Below, one piece after another: positions 1 through 8,671 of a stretch of 64,000 nt of DNA. A program made the translations under genes and the position numbers. How positions within the stretch are numbered: the first letter of the stretch is position 1; every line of letters begins with the position of its first letter. The notes below the pieces were generated by a model, which saw nothing but the letters and a program-made list of their open reading frames with translations, ran no database searches and was not told the DNA's origin. The DNA is from Acidimicrobiales bacterium (GTDB taxonomy: Bacteria > Actinomycetota > Acidimicrobiia > Acidimicrobiales > Acidimicrobilacustridaceae): NCBI GenBank assembly GCA_018401565.1, contig JAGYKS010000029.1, positions 1 through 64,000 on the forward strand. Direction: 5' to 3'.

Positions 1-33
1 CCCGCCGAGCTTCTCGACGGGTTGGGCGCCTGA
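1..33 (+). CDS. C-terminal tail of an upstream gene, possibly dop
   Basis: An open frame enters from the window edge and ends with [10 protein letters not shown] followed by TGA at 31-33. In actinobacteria the gene directly upstream of pup is usually dop, the depupylase/Pup deamidase. The call rests on that gene order; ten residues are too few to show homology. It could be the end of any other gene. Confidence 0.35.
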   Translation, partial: PAELLDGLGA

Positions 34-84
34 AACCACCCGGGTTGGACCAGTACGGTCCCTCCACTACAGGGAGGTCAAGAC

Positions 85-281
85 ATGGGGTTGAACGTGA
101 ACAGATCAAACGAACCGGCACCGATCGCGTCGAAGACGAGATTGTCGAGGTGCCCGTCGCCTCAGACAAGGGCGACAAGCTCAAGGCCGAGCTCGACGAC
201 CTCCTCGACGAGATTGATGGTGTGCTCGAGACCAACGCCGAGGACTTCGTGAAGTCCTACGTGCAAAAGGGCGGCCAGTAG
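85..281 (+). CDS. pup: Prokaryotic ubiquitin-like protein Pup (one-base frame break near the start)
   Basis: Pup is an intrinsically disordered tag. PafA ligates it to substrate lysines and the tagged proteins go to the proteasome through the ARC/Mpa ATPase. The diagnostic C-terminus is present: [22 protein letters not shown], ending in GGQ, so Dop would have to deamidate the Gln before conjugation. The expected start is ATG at 85, because AGGGAGG lies at 71-77. That ATG is one frame off the Pup body; adding one G to the GGGG run at 87-90 gives [10 protein letters not shown] and restores a normal ~65-residue Pup. A TTG at 45 is in frame with the body but has no ribosome-binding site. Followed by prcB after about 75 nt. 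Confidence 0.93.
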
Positions 282-343
282 CCGACACCTCGCTGCGGTC
301 TGGTTGGCTCACGCCGGCCTGCCGCCGGTGGGTGACGAGCCGC

Positions 344-349
344 TAGCTT
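344..349 (+). promoter_or_regulatory. -10 element of prcB (leaderless type)
   Basis: TAGCTT lies 8 nt before the prcB ATG at 358, placing transcription start at or next to the start codon. It suggests the proteasome genes can be transcribed separately from pup. Confidence 0.5.
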
Positions 350-357
350 GATGCCCG

Positions 358-1186
358 ATGAACGTTCCACTCTTTCAGCACCGCCATGATCCCGGTCCCG
401 ACTTTTCCGCCCTGATGCGAGTGATGGGGTTGGGACCCGACCTCGGTGCCGGCGCGACCGGTGAGCTTTCGATTCCCACGACGACGCCACGGTCGTCGCC
501 GTTCGCCGCGTGGTGGTGTGGTGATGGCCGGAGACCGTCGAGCCACCATGGGCCACATCATTTCGCACCGGTCCATCGAAAAGGTGTTTCCCGCCGACCG
601 TCATTCCGGCGTGGCCATCGCCGGGGCGGCGGGGCCTGCGATGGAGATGGTCAAGCTGTTCCAGCTGCAACTCGAGCACTACGAAAAGGTTGAGGGGTCG
701 ACCCTCAGTCTTGACGGCAAGGCCAACCAGCTCAGTCAGATGGTGCGCGGCCATCTGCCCATAGCCATGCAGGGGATGGCAGTGGTGCCGCTGTTCGCCG
801 GGTTCGACCTGGCACGCAAGGCCGGACGGATCTTCCAGTACGACGTCACCGGCGGCCGCTACGAAGAGACCAACTTCGCCACCACAGGCTCAGGCGGGAT
901 GCTGGCATCCACGGTCATCAAGGTGGGATTCAGCGAGGACATGACGTCTGGTGCGGCGATCGACCTGGCCATCGACGCCCTGTTCAGGGCCGCCGACGAC
1001 GACTCAGCCACTGGTGGCCCTGACCTTGTGCGCGGCATCTATCCCACCGTCGCCACCATTACCGCCGAAGGATTCGAGCGAGTGGCCGACAGCGACGTGG
1101 CCAGTCGGTTCGCCTCGCTGGCCGAGCGTCTGACGACCCAGGCGCCGGTTGGCGCAGAGACCACCGACGACCGGGGAGACATCTGA
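358..1186 (+). CDS. prcB: 20S proteasome beta subunit PrcB (two frame breaks around the active site)
   Basis: Catalytic subunit of the 20S proteasome core. It is an N-terminal nucleophile hydrolase made with a propeptide (about residues 1-42, beginning [20 protein letters not shown]). The body [22 protein letters not shown] and the block [16 protein letters not shown] is classic PrcB. The sequence around the mature N-terminus is read in a third frame (ATVVAVRR, about 486-509). Two single-base losses, near 476-480 (CCC run) and near 509, would join the three parts into a normal subunit of about 275 residues. Because of these breaks the catalytic Thr cannot be placed with certainty; the Thr codon at 489-491 is the best candidate. 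The stop (1184-1186) is one base before prcA. Confidence 0.93.
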
Positions 1187-1187
1187 C

Positions 1188-1868
1188 ATGAGCATGCCGA
1201 TGTACGTCTCGCCCGAACAGGTGATGAAGGATCGTGCCGACTACGCCCGCAAGGGCATCGCCCGGGGACGCAGCGCTGCGGCCGTGTCGTACGCCGACGG
1301 CATCGTGCTGTGCGCCGAGAACCCCTCGTCCACCCTGCGCAAGGTGAGTGAAATCTACGACCGTATGGCCTTCGCCGGGGTTGGGAAGTACAACGAGTTC
1401 GACTCGTTGCGCATTGCCGGGGTCCGTCAGGCAGACCTGCGTGGCTACAACTACAGCCGTGAAGACGTCGACGCCCGCTCGCTTGCCAACTGGTACGCCC
1501 AGATCCTGGGGCAGACCTTCACCCATGAGATGAAGCCCATGGAAGTGGAGATCCTGGTGGCCGAAATCGGCCCAGAGCGTGATCAAAGCCAGATGTTCCA
1601 CATTCTCTACGACGGCACGGTGGTCGACGAGCACGACTTCACCGTCCTCGGTGGGGAGGCGGAGTCCATCGCCGAACGGTTGGGGGCGTCGTGGAGTGCC
1701 GGCCAGGACCTCGGTCCGGCGCTTCGTTCGGTGGTCGACGCCCTGGCCGGGCCAGACCGGACCCTGGCCTCAGGCGACCTCGAGGTGGCGGTGCTTGCCT
1801 ACGGCAACGGCCGACGGGCCTTCCGGCGACTCGCCGATGCTGACGTCGACGCCCTGCTCGCCGACTGA
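1188..1868 (+). CDS. prcA: 20S proteasome alpha subunit PrcA
   Basis: Structural alpha subunit forming the outer rings and gate of the 20S proteasome; no catalytic Thr or propeptide. It starts MSMPMYVSPEQVMKDRADYA and has RKGIARGRS and LRIAGVRQAD, as in actinobacterial alpha subunits. The length, 226 residues, is slightly below the usual 230-260. The chosen ATG at 1188 sits one base after the prcB stop and has GGGGAG at 1173-1178; an upstream in-frame TTG at 1149 would lie inside prcB and is less likely. Intact frame. prcB-prcA are translationally coupled. The C-terminus ends DALLAD. Confidence 0.95.
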   Translation: MSMPMYVSPEQVMKDRADYARKGIARGRSAAAVSYADGIVLCAENPSSTLRKVSEIYDRMAFAGVGKYNEFDSLRIAGVRQADLRGYNYSREDVDARSLANWYAQILGQTFTHEMKPMEVEILVAEIGPERDQSQMFHILYDGTVVDEHDFTVLGGEAESIAERLGASWSAGQDLGPALRSVVDALAGPDRTLASGDLEVAVLAYGNGRRAFRRLADADVDALLAD

Positions 1869-1906
1869 CGGCTACGGGTTGCTCACCGACTGACGGCTCC
1901 GGGTTG
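1861..1906 (+). repeat. 25-bp tandem duplication at the prcA stop
   Basis: CCGACTGACGGCTMCGGGTTG occurs at 1861-1881 and again at 1886-1906, differing at one base and separated by CTCA. The first copy contains the prcA stop codon. Confidence 0.8.
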
Positions 1907-1927
1907 GCACGGTCGACCCGCCCGGGT

Positions 1928-2287
1928 TCAGCTCGGGAGCCCGCCCAGAAAGCTCCGGGCCGCCACGACCACAAGGGCGACGAGGCCGGCGAATGCCGCC
2001 GCTTTCCACACCGGGCCCGATGTCCACGACCGACCAGCGGGATCGTCATCGTCGGGGAAGTCCATGTCGGCGAAGGCGGCCTCGACGTCGTCGACCATCA
2101 GCACGTCACGGGCTGCGTCGAGTTCGTCAGCAGGGACAAGGATCACGACGTTGCCCAGCGGGTAGACCGAGTCGAGACTGCCACGCACCTCGAACAGGAT
2201 GCCTTCGCTTCCCAGCCGGGCCGCCACCACCTTGGCCTCAAACGATGAGGTGGCGGTGAGTAGCGGCACCATGTGAAGCCCAGCCAT
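1928..2287 (-). CDS. DUF2007-like small protein with C-terminal membrane anchor
   Basis: A protein of 119 residues. The N-terminal part (MAGLHMVPLLTATSSFEAKVV, then GILFEVRGSLDSVYPLGNVVILVPADELDAARDVL) resembles the DUF2007 'putative signal transducing protein' fold. An acidic linker (DDVEAAFADMDFPDDDD) leads to one membrane helix at the C-terminus (AAAFAGLVALVVVAARSF). It converges on prcA. The start at 2287 is supported by a leaderless-type TACCCT 7 nt upstream. Function unknown; the family assignment is from pattern memory. Confidence 0.7.
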   Translation of the reverse strand: MAGLHMVPLLTATSSFEAKVVAARLGSEGILFEVRGSLDSVYPLGNVVILVPADELDAARDVLMVDDVEAAFADMDFPDDDDPAGRSWTSGPVWKAAAFAGLVALVVVAARSFLGGLPS

Positions 2288-2294
2288 GTGGCGA

Positions 2295-2300
2295 AGGGTA
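2295..2300 (-). promoter_or_regulatory. -10 element of the DUF2007-like gene
   Basis: Reverse-strand TACCCT, 7 nt before the ATG at 2287; it supports this start over the downstream ATG at 2272. Confidence 0.5.
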
Positions 2301-2346
2301 GCGGCCACTGCCGACGCCCGGCAGGGTGACGAAGATGGTGAGCCGG

Positions 2347-2352
2347 TAGCGT
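2347..2352 (+). promoter_or_regulatory. -10 element of pafA (leaderless type)
   Basis: CGGTAGCGT context; TAGCGT ends exactly 6 nt before the pafA ATG, so the transcript probably begins at the start codon. Confidence 0.6.
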
Positions 2353-2358
2353 GGCCCC

Positions 2359-3716
2359 ATGGAACGGCGGATTTACGGGCTTGAGAGTGAGTACGGGGTG
2401 ACGTGCACGCTCAAGGGTCAGCGCCGGCTGAGTCCCGACGAAGTAGCCCGCTATCTGTTTCGTCGGGTGGTGTCGTGGGGTCGCTCATCCAACGTGTTTC
2501 TCGCCAACGGCGCCCGTCTGTACCTCGATGTGGGTTCCCACCCCGAGTACGCCACCCCCGAGTGTGACTCATTGGCCGACGTGGTCGCCCACGACAAGGC
2601 GGGGGAGCGCATTCTCGAGCAACTGGTCACCAGTGCCGAGGAGCGGATGGCCGAAGAAGGCGTGCGCGGCACCATCCACTTGTTCAAAAACAACACCGAT
2701 TCGGCGGGCAACTCCTACGGATGCCACGAGAACTACCTCGGGTCACGCCGCCACGAATTCAGTGACTACGCCGCCGTGTTGATTCCCTTTCTTGTCAGTC
2801 GGCAGATCTATGCCGGCGCCGGCAAGGTGCTGCAGACCGCCCGGGGTGCCACCTACTGCGTGAGCCAGCGGGCTGAACACATCTGGGAGGGCGTGTCGTC
2901 GGCCACCACCCGATCCCGACCCATCATCAACACCCGAGATGAGCCCCATGCCGACGCCGAGCGGTACCGGCGCCTCCACGTGATCGTGGGTGACTCCAAC
3001 ATGAGCGAGTACACCACCTTCCTCAAGATGGGTTCGGCAGCTTTGGTGATGCGCATGTTCGAGGAGCCGTCGGTGGTGTTTCGCGACCTCACGCTGGAAA
3101 ACCCCATCCGGGCCATTCGGGAGATCAGTCACGACACCACCTGCAAACGTCCGGTGCGGCTGGCCAATGGGCGTGAGGCATCGGCGCTGCAGATCCAGAC
3201 CGAGTACCTCGAACGTGCCCTGCGGTACGCCGAGCGACGCGACCTGAATCCAGAGGAAAAGCAGGCGCTGATGATGTGGGAGCACTGCCTCACCCAGCTC
3301 GACGCTGACCCGTCGGGACTGGACCAACAGGTGGACTGGATCATCAAGCGTCGGCTCATCGAGGCCTACCAGGACCGGCACGGCTACGGACTTGAGGCAC
3401 CCGAGGTGGCCATGATGGACCTCCAATACCACGACATCCATCAGGATCGATCGTTGTTTCACCGGCTCCAGCGCCGGGGACTGGTGGAGCGCATGGTGAC
3501 CGACGACGCCATCAACACCGCAGTTGATCAGCCACCGCAGACCACCAGGGCCCGGTTGCGGGCGAGTTCATCCGCAAGGCCAAGGCTGCCAACCGGGATT
3601 TCACTGTGGATTGGGTGCACCTCAAGCTCAACGACCAGGCCCAGCGAACGGTGTTGTGCAAGGACCCGTTCCGTCACACCGACGAGCGGGTGGAGAGACT
3701 CATCGCCTCACTGTGA
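2359..3716 (+). CDS. pafA: Proteasome accessory factor A, Pup-protein ligase (C-terminal frame break)
   Basis: Ligates the C-terminal Glu of deamidated Pup to substrate lysines using ATP; a member of the carboxylate-amine ligase/glutamine synthetase-like fold. [29 protein letters not shown] and [16 protein letters not shown] are the conserved Pup-ligase blocks with the metal/ATP-binding Glu and Asn residues. The frame breaks at GGG 3560-3562. One added G gives the canonical ending [15 protein letters not shown] then [17 protein letters not shown] and RLIASL, stopping at 3714-3716. Without correction the frame would run into unrelated residues to 3741. Length about 453 residues, as expected. 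pafB follows after 21 nt. Confidence 0.95.
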
Positions 3717-3725
3717 CCAGAGGCC

Positions 3726-3731
3726 TAGGAT
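3726..3731 (+). promoter_or_regulatory. -10 element of pafB (leaderless type)
   Basis: TAGGAT lies 6 nt before the GTG at 3738, suggesting pafBC has its own promoter as well as readthrough from pafA. Confidence 0.55.
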
Positions 3732-3737
3732 GCCGAT

Positions 3738-4685
3738 GTGAGCGCTGAGAGCCCGGTTGATGCCCGTGAACGCGTGATGTCGCTGATACTGGCATTGCTG
3801 CACACAGAGACCGCACTCACTGCCGATGAGCTGTGGGAACGGATTCCGGGCTACGCCCGCATCACCGAAAAGCCAGCGTTCCTGCGGGCGTTCGCCCGTG
3901 ACAAAAACGATGTGCGAAAGCACACTGGGGCGCTGGTGGTGGAGACGGTGCAAACCAGCGACGTGCCCGTCGATGGCTACCGGATTGACCGCAACAAGTA
4001 CTACCTGGACATGCCGCCGATGAGCGCCGACGAGTTGGCAGCCCTGCGACTGGCGTCGATGTTGGTGCGTATCGGCGACAACAGCGCCACCGACGGGTTG
4101 TTGCGGCTCGGTGGCCTCGAACCCACCGGGGTGGACCCCGAGGGGGCCGTGCCCCTGGTGAACGTTGAAACCGCGGGTGGTACCGGAGACCTCTTCGCTG
4201 CGATTACCGACCGGGCCACGGTCCATTTCAGCTACTCCGATGTCGAACGAACGGTGAATCCGTATCTCCTGGAGTTGAAGGGTGGGCGCTGGTACCTGTC
4301 GGGGCACGACCACGGCCACAACGAAGTACGCATCTTCCGGGTGGACAGGATCTCCGGTGCGATCACTACCGATGCTGCCGGTACCTTCGTGCGAGATCCC
4401 GACCTGGTGGTGCGTGGTCTGACGCCACCATGGATGTATTCCGGTGGCGAACCGGTCACCGCCCGCATTCTCGTTGATGCCGACCACGTCGACTGGGTCA
4501 TCCAGCAGACTGGTGGTCGTGCCGAGATGGAGCGCCTTGATGACGGTTCGGCCATTTTGTCCATGACGGCAACCCATTACGACAATCTGCGGTGGTTCGT
4601 GCTGGAGTTGCTTGACCACGGCGAGTTGCTCGAACCGGTGGAACTGCGTGATGAACTTGTGTCGTGGCTTGAGGCACTGGTGTGA
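3738..4685 (+). CDS. pafB: WYL-domain transcriptional regulator PafB
   Basis: PafB pairs with PafC to form the PafBC transcription activator of the mycobacterial DNA-damage response; this role is known from family members. The protein has an N-terminal winged helix (residues about 15-65, [14 protein letters not shown]), a central WYL domain ([20 protein letters not shown], then [10 protein letters not shown]) and a C-terminal WCX-like part. 315 residues, intact. GTG start at 3738. Its stop overlaps the pafC GTG start (4682) by four bases, so the pair is translationally coupled. Confidence 0.92.
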   Translation: MSAESPVDARERVMSLILALLHTETALTADELWERIPGYARITEKPAFLRAFARDKNDVRKHTGALVVETVQTSDVPVDGYRIDRNKYYLDMPPMSADELAALRLASMLVRIGDNSATDGLLRLGGLEPTGVDPEGAVPLVNVETAGGTGDLFAAITDRATVHFSYSDVERTVNPYLLELKGGRWYLSGHDHGHNEVRIFRVDRISGAITTDAAGTFVRDPDLVVRGLTPPWMYSGGEPVTARILVDADHVDWVIQQTGGRAEMERLDDGSAILSMTATHYDNLRWFVLELLDHGELLEPVELRDELVSWLEALV

Positions 4686-5633
4686 CCAGGGAATCAACCG
4701 CCGACAAGGTGGCCCGGTTGCTGGTCATGGCGCCGTGGATCGCCTCCCAGCCGGGCGGGGTGTCGATCGCTGAGGTGTGTGAACGCTTCGTCACCACGCC
4801 GACACAGCTCACGGCCGATCTGGGAGCACTGGGAATGGTGGGGATCGCGCCCCACAGTCCCGACATGTACGTCGAGGTCACATTGAGCGATGACTGGGTG
4901 GTGATCAAACCCCAATGGTTCGATCGTCCACCAGCGTTGTTGGCCGCCCAGGGGCTTGCCCTGCTGGCTGCAGCCGAGGGACTGGCCGAAATCGATGGTG
5001 TCGACCCTGAGGGGCCACTGGCACGTGCGCTGGCCAAGGTGGAGAAGTCGCTCGGGGTGGAGGTGGGCCGCCTGAAGGTGGACCTCGGCCACGCTGATGA
5101 CGCAGTGATGGAGGCGGTGAGGCGGGGCGGTCGCCGATCAGACCAGCCTCGACATCTCGTATTACAGCCATGGGGTCAACAAGATCTCCGAGCGCACCAT
5201 TGAACCCTGGCGTCTGTTTTCAGCTGATGGTTACTGGTACACCGACGCCTGGTGCCACACGGCCGGTGACGTTCGACTGTTCCGCCTCGACCGCATCAGC
5301 AGCGCATCGTCAACATCGACGGCTGCCACCGTGGAACGCCAGGACCTCCCTGATCACGGCCCGGACCTCTACAAGCCCGGAGCTGACGACGTGGCAGTCA
5401 GTCTGTTGATCAGTCCCGAGATGGCTTGGGCGACCGAACGGTGGAACACCGAGTCGGTCGTCACACGGCCGGACGGGTACCTGGAAGTCGAGCTGAGCGT
5501 TGGGAGCACGGCTTGGCTTGAGCGCGTTCTTGTTCAACTCGGCGACCGGGCAACGGTCATCTCCTCTACCGATGAGGCCGCCACCGACCGTTCGGCGGTG
5601 GCGCGGCGCATCCTCGAGCGCTACCGCAGCTAG
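4682..5633 (+). CDS. pafC: WYL-domain transcriptional regulator PafC (frame break)
   Basis: Partner of PafB with the same winged helix-WYL-WCX plan. The first part ([34 protein letters not shown]) and the second part (SLDISYYSHG, RTIEPWRLFSADGYWYTDAW, GDVRLFRLDRI) are in different frames. Removing one G from the GGGG run at 5124-5127 joins them (VRRAVADQTSLDISYY) into a protein of about 317 residues ending at 5633. It overlaps pafB by four bases. The stop codon TAG forms part of the lepB -10 element. Confidence 0.92.
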
Positions 5634-5636
5634 CCT
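5631..5636 (+). promoter_or_regulatory. -10 element of lepB (leaderless type)
   Basis: TAGCCT, sharing the pafC stop codon, ends 7 nt before the GTG at 5644. Confidence 0.5.
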
Positions 5637-5643
5637 CGTCTGG

Positions 5644-6333
5644 GTGAGTATCCCCCCTTCAGTTGAGCCTGAAACGCCCGATGTCGGTGTGCGGGTTCCG
5701 CAGTCCGACGTCGGGGGACCGCAGCAGACACGGGCACGTCACCCCCGTCGGTCAGGGTTGCGGACGGTTGTGGAGTGGATCGTGGTGATTGCAGCTGCTG
5801 TGGTGGTGGCGCTGGTCATCCGTACGTTTGTGGCCCAGGCCTTCTACATTCCGTCGGAGTCCATGGAGCCGTTGCTCCAACGCAACGACAGGGTTGTGGT
5901 GGACAAGCTGACCTACGACTTCGATGACATCAGCCGAGGTGACGTCATCGTGTTCGAGAAGCCATCCTCAGCGCCTGGCAGCGATATCGCCGACTTGATC
6001 AAGCGGGTCGTCGGACTGCCCGGTGACTCGGTCGTGGTCGATGGCGGCGTGGTCTACATCAACGGGTCGCTCCTCGAGGAGCCTTACCTTCCCGAGGGCA
6101 CGTTCACTGGACAGGGGTCGGGAACCCCCCAACCGGGAAGCACCGGCTTGGCACCACGTTGCGGTGTGGCCGACCCCTGCGTGGTGCCGGACGGGTATGT
6201 GTTTGTCATGGGAGACAACCGCTCGAACTCCAAGGACAGTCGATGGACCGACCTCGGCTACGTCGGTTCGGACCAACTGGTGGGCAGGGCGTTCGTGCGT
6301 GTGTGGCCTCTGGACCGACTGGGCGGCATCTAG
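5644..6333 (+). CDS. lepB: Signal peptidase I
   Basis: Membrane serine protease that removes signal peptides from Sec and Tat exported proteins (family S26). A charged, Pro-rich cytoplasmic N-terminus (about 40 residues) precedes one membrane helix (about residues 41-62, VVEWIVVIAAAVVVALVI). The catalytic Ser is in PSESM (Ser about 73) and the catalytic Lys is in LIKRVVGLPGD. The box MGDNRSNSKDSR is also present. 229 residues, intact. The chosen GTG start is supported by the -10 element 7 nt upstream; the open frame extends further upstream only inside pafC. Its placement between pafC and the tat genes fits protein export. Confidence 0.95.
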   Translation: MSIPPSVEPETPDVGVRVPQSDVGGPQQTRARHPRRSGLRTVVEWIVVIAAAVVVALVIRTFVAQAFYIPSESMEPLLQRNDRVVVDKLTYDFDDISRGDVIVFEKPSSAPGSDIADLIKRVVGLPGDSVVVDGGVVYINGSLLEEPYLPEGTFTGQGSGTPQPGSTGLAPRCGVADPCVVPDGYVFVMGDNRSNSKDSRWTDLGYVGSDQLVGRAFVRVWPLDRLGGI

Positions 6334-6378
6334 GCGTCCAGGCGTCCAGGCTTTCGGGCCGGCTGGGTGCTGCGTACC

Positions 6379-7056
6379 TCAGCCGCCGAGGCGCTGCAGG
6401 CAGTTGACCATGCGGTCCACGTGGTCGCTGAACACGGCGTCGATTCCGGCGTCGAGCAGCCCTGCGAGCACCCGCTCGAACTGGGCGTCCCACCCCATCG
6501 TCAGTACCTCGAACCGGTGGTACAACACGATGTTCCCGCCGGTCCACTCGCTGTGATGCAGGTTGACCGCATCCACACCCCGACGTGACAGGTCAGCGGC
6601 ATGACGTTCGGGCCCGTTGGACAGTGCCGCCAACCGGGTGGAATGCACCAGGCGGGCAGACGAGGACATTGGCCGCCAGGACGCAACGGTGTCGAGGTCG
6701 GGATGACACAACCAGAGGCGCTGTTCAGCGCCAGCGTCACGGGCTGTGGCCACAACCTCGGCCGCGGCGGCCGGATCCTTCACGTCCAGCGAAAGGTCGA
6801 CCTCGGGACCGCACAACTCGTACAACTGCGCCAGCGTTGGAATGTGCTCGGGCAGGTCGGCGACGTCCACCTCAGCGATTCTGCGCCGGCGCAGACGGCT
6901 TCCAACCACACCGTCATGGTCGAGCACGGCTTTCCCGTCGGCGGTGATCCAGACGTCACTTTCGAGTGCCGTTGCCCCCAGACGCAGCGCCAGGGCGAAC
7001 GACTCCAGGGTGTTGTCGGGAGCATGGGCCCGCGCCCCCCGGTGGGCAAACCCCAC
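6379..7056 (-). CDS. Glycerophosphodiester phosphodiesterase family protein
   Basis: Hydrolyses glycerophosphodiesters, products of phospholipid breakdown, to glycerol 3-phosphate and an alcohol (GDPD TIM barrel). The catalytic His and metal ligands are visible: GFAHRGARAHAPDNTLESF (HR and NTLESF) and ESDVWITADGKAVLDHD. 225 residues, typical for the short cytoplasmic type; no signal peptide. GTG start at 7056 directly follows an in-frame stop, so it cannot be longer. It converges with lepB. The substrate within the family is not predictable. Confidence 0.9.
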   Translation of the reverse strand: MGFAHRGARAHAPDNTLESFALALRLGATALESDVWITADGKAVLDHDGVVGSRLRRRRIAEVDVADLPEHIPTLAQLYELCGPEVDLSLDVKDPAAAAEVVATARDAGAEQRLWLCHPDLDTVASWRPMSSSARLVHSTRLAALSNGPERHAADLSRRGVDAVNLHHSEWTGGNIVLYHRFEVLTMGWDAQFERVLAGLLDAGIDAVFSDHVDRMVNCLQRLGG

Positions 7057-7106
7057 AGGGGGTCAGCTCGGCAGACGGCGGCAGGCGCCACTGGAGCTAT
7101 CACCGC

Positions 7107-7168
7107 CATCTCACAGCAGGCATCTCACAAGCGAGCCATCTCACAACCCGGGCATCTCACAACCCAGG
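7107..7168 (+). repeat. Tandem CATCTCACA array between GDPD and the tat genes
   Basis: Four units start with CATCTCACA at 7107, 7121, 7137 and 7153. The first spacing is 14 bp and the others 16 bp; the later units read CATCTCACAACCCGGG or a close variant. The array lies just upstream of the small membrane protein and tat promoter region. Confidence 0.8.
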
Positions 7169-7182
7169 CACCCACCGGCGCC

Positions 7183-7188
7183 TAGATT
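7183..7188 (+). promoter_or_regulatory. -10 element of the small membrane protein gene
   Basis: TAGATT ends 6 nt before the ATG at 7195. Confidence 0.5.
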
Positions 7189-7194
7189 CGGACC

Positions 7195-7386
7195 ATGGGA
7201 GTCATGGTGGTCGTTGCCGTGCTGGTGCTGGTGATCGCCTGCGTGGTGCTGGTGGTCTGTGTGGCGTTGATCGATCAGCAGCGCAATGCCCTCGTAGCGG
7301 CCAGCGGCCGCCTGATGCGGGCCATCGACCGCGACGCCACACCCCCCGGTCAGAACGGTTCCCGCAGCGGTGCCGCCAACCGGTAG
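7195..7386 (+). CDS. Small single-pass membrane protein upstream of tatA
   Basis: 63 residues: an N-terminal membrane helix (MGVMVVVAVLVLVIACVVLVVCVAL) followed by a short polar tail (IDQQRNALVAASGRLMRAID). I do not recognise a family. Support comes from an ATG with a leaderless-type -10 six bases upstream and tight packing: its stop TAG forms part of the tatA -10 element. Position suggests it is cotranscribed with or regulated alongside the Tat genes, but no function can be given. Confidence 0.55.
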   Translation: MGVMVVVAVLVLVIACVVLVVCVALIDQQRNALVAASGRLMRAIDRDATPPGQNGSRSGAANR

Positions 7387-7389
7387 AGT
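7384..7389 (+). promoter_or_regulatory. -10 element of tatA/tatB (leaderless type)
   Basis: CGGTAGAGT context; TAGAGT ends 6 nt before the ATG at 7396. Confidence 0.55.
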
Positions 7390-7395
7390 TTGGGC

Positions 7396-7819
7396 ATGCC
7401 AAATCTCGGTGCGGGAGAAATCCTCGTCATCTTGCTGCTGGCACTTCTGGTGCTCGGCCCTGACAAGCTTCCCGGTGCTGCGCGCTCCATCGGCAAGACG
7501 ATGAGCCAGGTCCGCAAACTCTCCAGCGGGTTTGAGCAAGAGGTTCGCAGCGCCATGCACAGCGCCGATCCGTCCACCCCCGCTACTCCTGCGTCCCCTG
7601 AGATCTCCTGCGTCCCCTGCGTCGTTGTCTGGCCCGTCGGGCACCCTGCACCCGGGTCTGGGACCCGGGCCGCGTCTCGAACCGGGTTCAGTCGTGCTCG
7701 ACGGCACGTCGTCCAGCGATGCTCCGTCTGGTTCCACCGCCCCGGCATCGCCCGCTGGTGGCCGCTCGTCGGCAGATGACCGCATCACAGGTGAGGGCCC
7801 CTCGGGGTCGTTCAGCTGA
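7396..7819 (+). CDS. Twin-arginine translocase TatA/TatB family protein (frame break in the tail)
   Basis: Pore-forming or receptor component of Tat export. It has the family signature: short periplasmic start (MPNLGAGEI), one membrane helix (LVILLLALLVLGP), hinge GPDKLPGAARS and an amphipathic helix (IGKTMSQVRKLSSGFEQEVRSAM). GPDKLP leans towards TatB, but TatA and TatB cannot be separated from sequence alone. The disordered Pro/Ser/Ala tail breaks frame near 7601-7606. Removing one base there continues PASPASLSGPSG and ends ITGEGPSGSFS at 7819, 15 nt before tatC. ATG at 7396 chosen from the adjacent -10; an in-frame TTG lies at 7390. Confidence 0.88.
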
Positions 7820-7834
7820 CGTGGGGCCCTGGCA

Positions 7835-8671
7835 ATGAGCGCCACTCCCGACACCGCCACCGGGCCGGGTTCCGCCCCCGACAAGAAGTCGGGCAAGAAG
7901 GCCCGGGCGTCAGCTGCGCCGGGTCACCACATGACCATCTGGGAGCATCTGGCCGAGTTGCGGCGCCGGATTCTCATCGCCGGGGCGGCCGTGCTTGTCG
8001 GAGCCGTTGTTGCCTACATGGCGTGGCCGCTGCTGATTGACACCATCACCAACCCGTTCTGTCGCCAGGTGGAGGATTGTCAGCTTTACGCCACCGACCC
8101 ACTCGCTCCGTTCGCCACCCGCATCCAGGTCGCCGCCTATGGCGGGATCATTTTGGCCATGCCGGTGCTGTTGTGGCAGTTGTGGCGCTTTGTCACCCCC
8201 GGGCTTCATCGCAACGAACGCAAGTACGCCATTCCGTTTGTCGGTGCGGCCCTGCTGTTGTTTTCCCTGGGTGCCGTGCTGGCCTTCATCGCTGTTGGGC
8301 CTGCGCTTGAGTTCCTGTTCGCCGTGGCCGGTGACGATGTGGCCCAGATCCCGACGGTGGACAAGTACCTGTCGCTGGTGATGTGGATGATGGTCGCCTT
8401 TGGGATTGGCTTTGAATTCCCGGTGTTGTTGGTGGCGCTGCAGATGGTCGGGATCATCAAGCCCCGTCAGCTGGCGTCGGCGCGCCGCTACGCCGCCGTG
8501 GCGATCGTCATCGCCGCTGCGCTGATCACCCCCAGCGGTGACCCCATCACCCTGATGGTGCTGGCCGTTCCCATGTACCTGCTGTATGAGGTCTCCATTT
8601 TGATCGGCTGGGTGGTGGGCCGTCGCCGCCGGAGCAGTGCCGCAGCGCGTGACCTTGAACAACTTCCCTGA
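7835..8671 (+). CDS. tatC: Twin-arginine translocase subunit TatC
   Basis: Polytopic receptor that binds twin-arginine signal peptides and nucleates the Tat translocase. The first 33 residues are a basic, disordered extension; the conserved N-terminal box MTIWEHLAELRRRILI follows. Six membrane segments are visible, with FVTPGLHRNERKYAIPF in a conserved loop and FGIGFEFPVLLVAL in a later helix. Residues ITPSGDPITLMVLAVPMYLLYE are the typical C-terminal box. 278 residues, intact. Its end overlaps helY by 35 bp. Confidence 0.97.
   Translation: MSATPDTATGPGSAPDKKSGKKARASAAPGHHMTIWEHLAELRRRILIAGAAVLVGAVVAYMAWPLLIDTITNPFCRQVEDCQLYATDPLAPFATRIQVAAYGGIILAMPVLLWQLWRFVTPGLHRNERKYAIPFVGAALLLFSLGAVLAFIAVGPALEFLFAVAGDDVAQIPTVDKYLSLVMWMMVAFGIGFEFPVLLVALQMVGIIKPRQLASARRYAAVAIVIAAALITPSGDPITLMVLAVPMYLLYEVSILIGWVVGRRRRSSAAARDLEQLP

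Noticed and set aside
257-754. Reverse open frame opposite prcB
   Set aside because: Overlaps clear prcB coding sequence; no homology seen.
7107-7168. CRISPR-like array
   Set aside because: Units are 14-16 bp with no unique spacers of 25-40 bp and no cas genes nearby.
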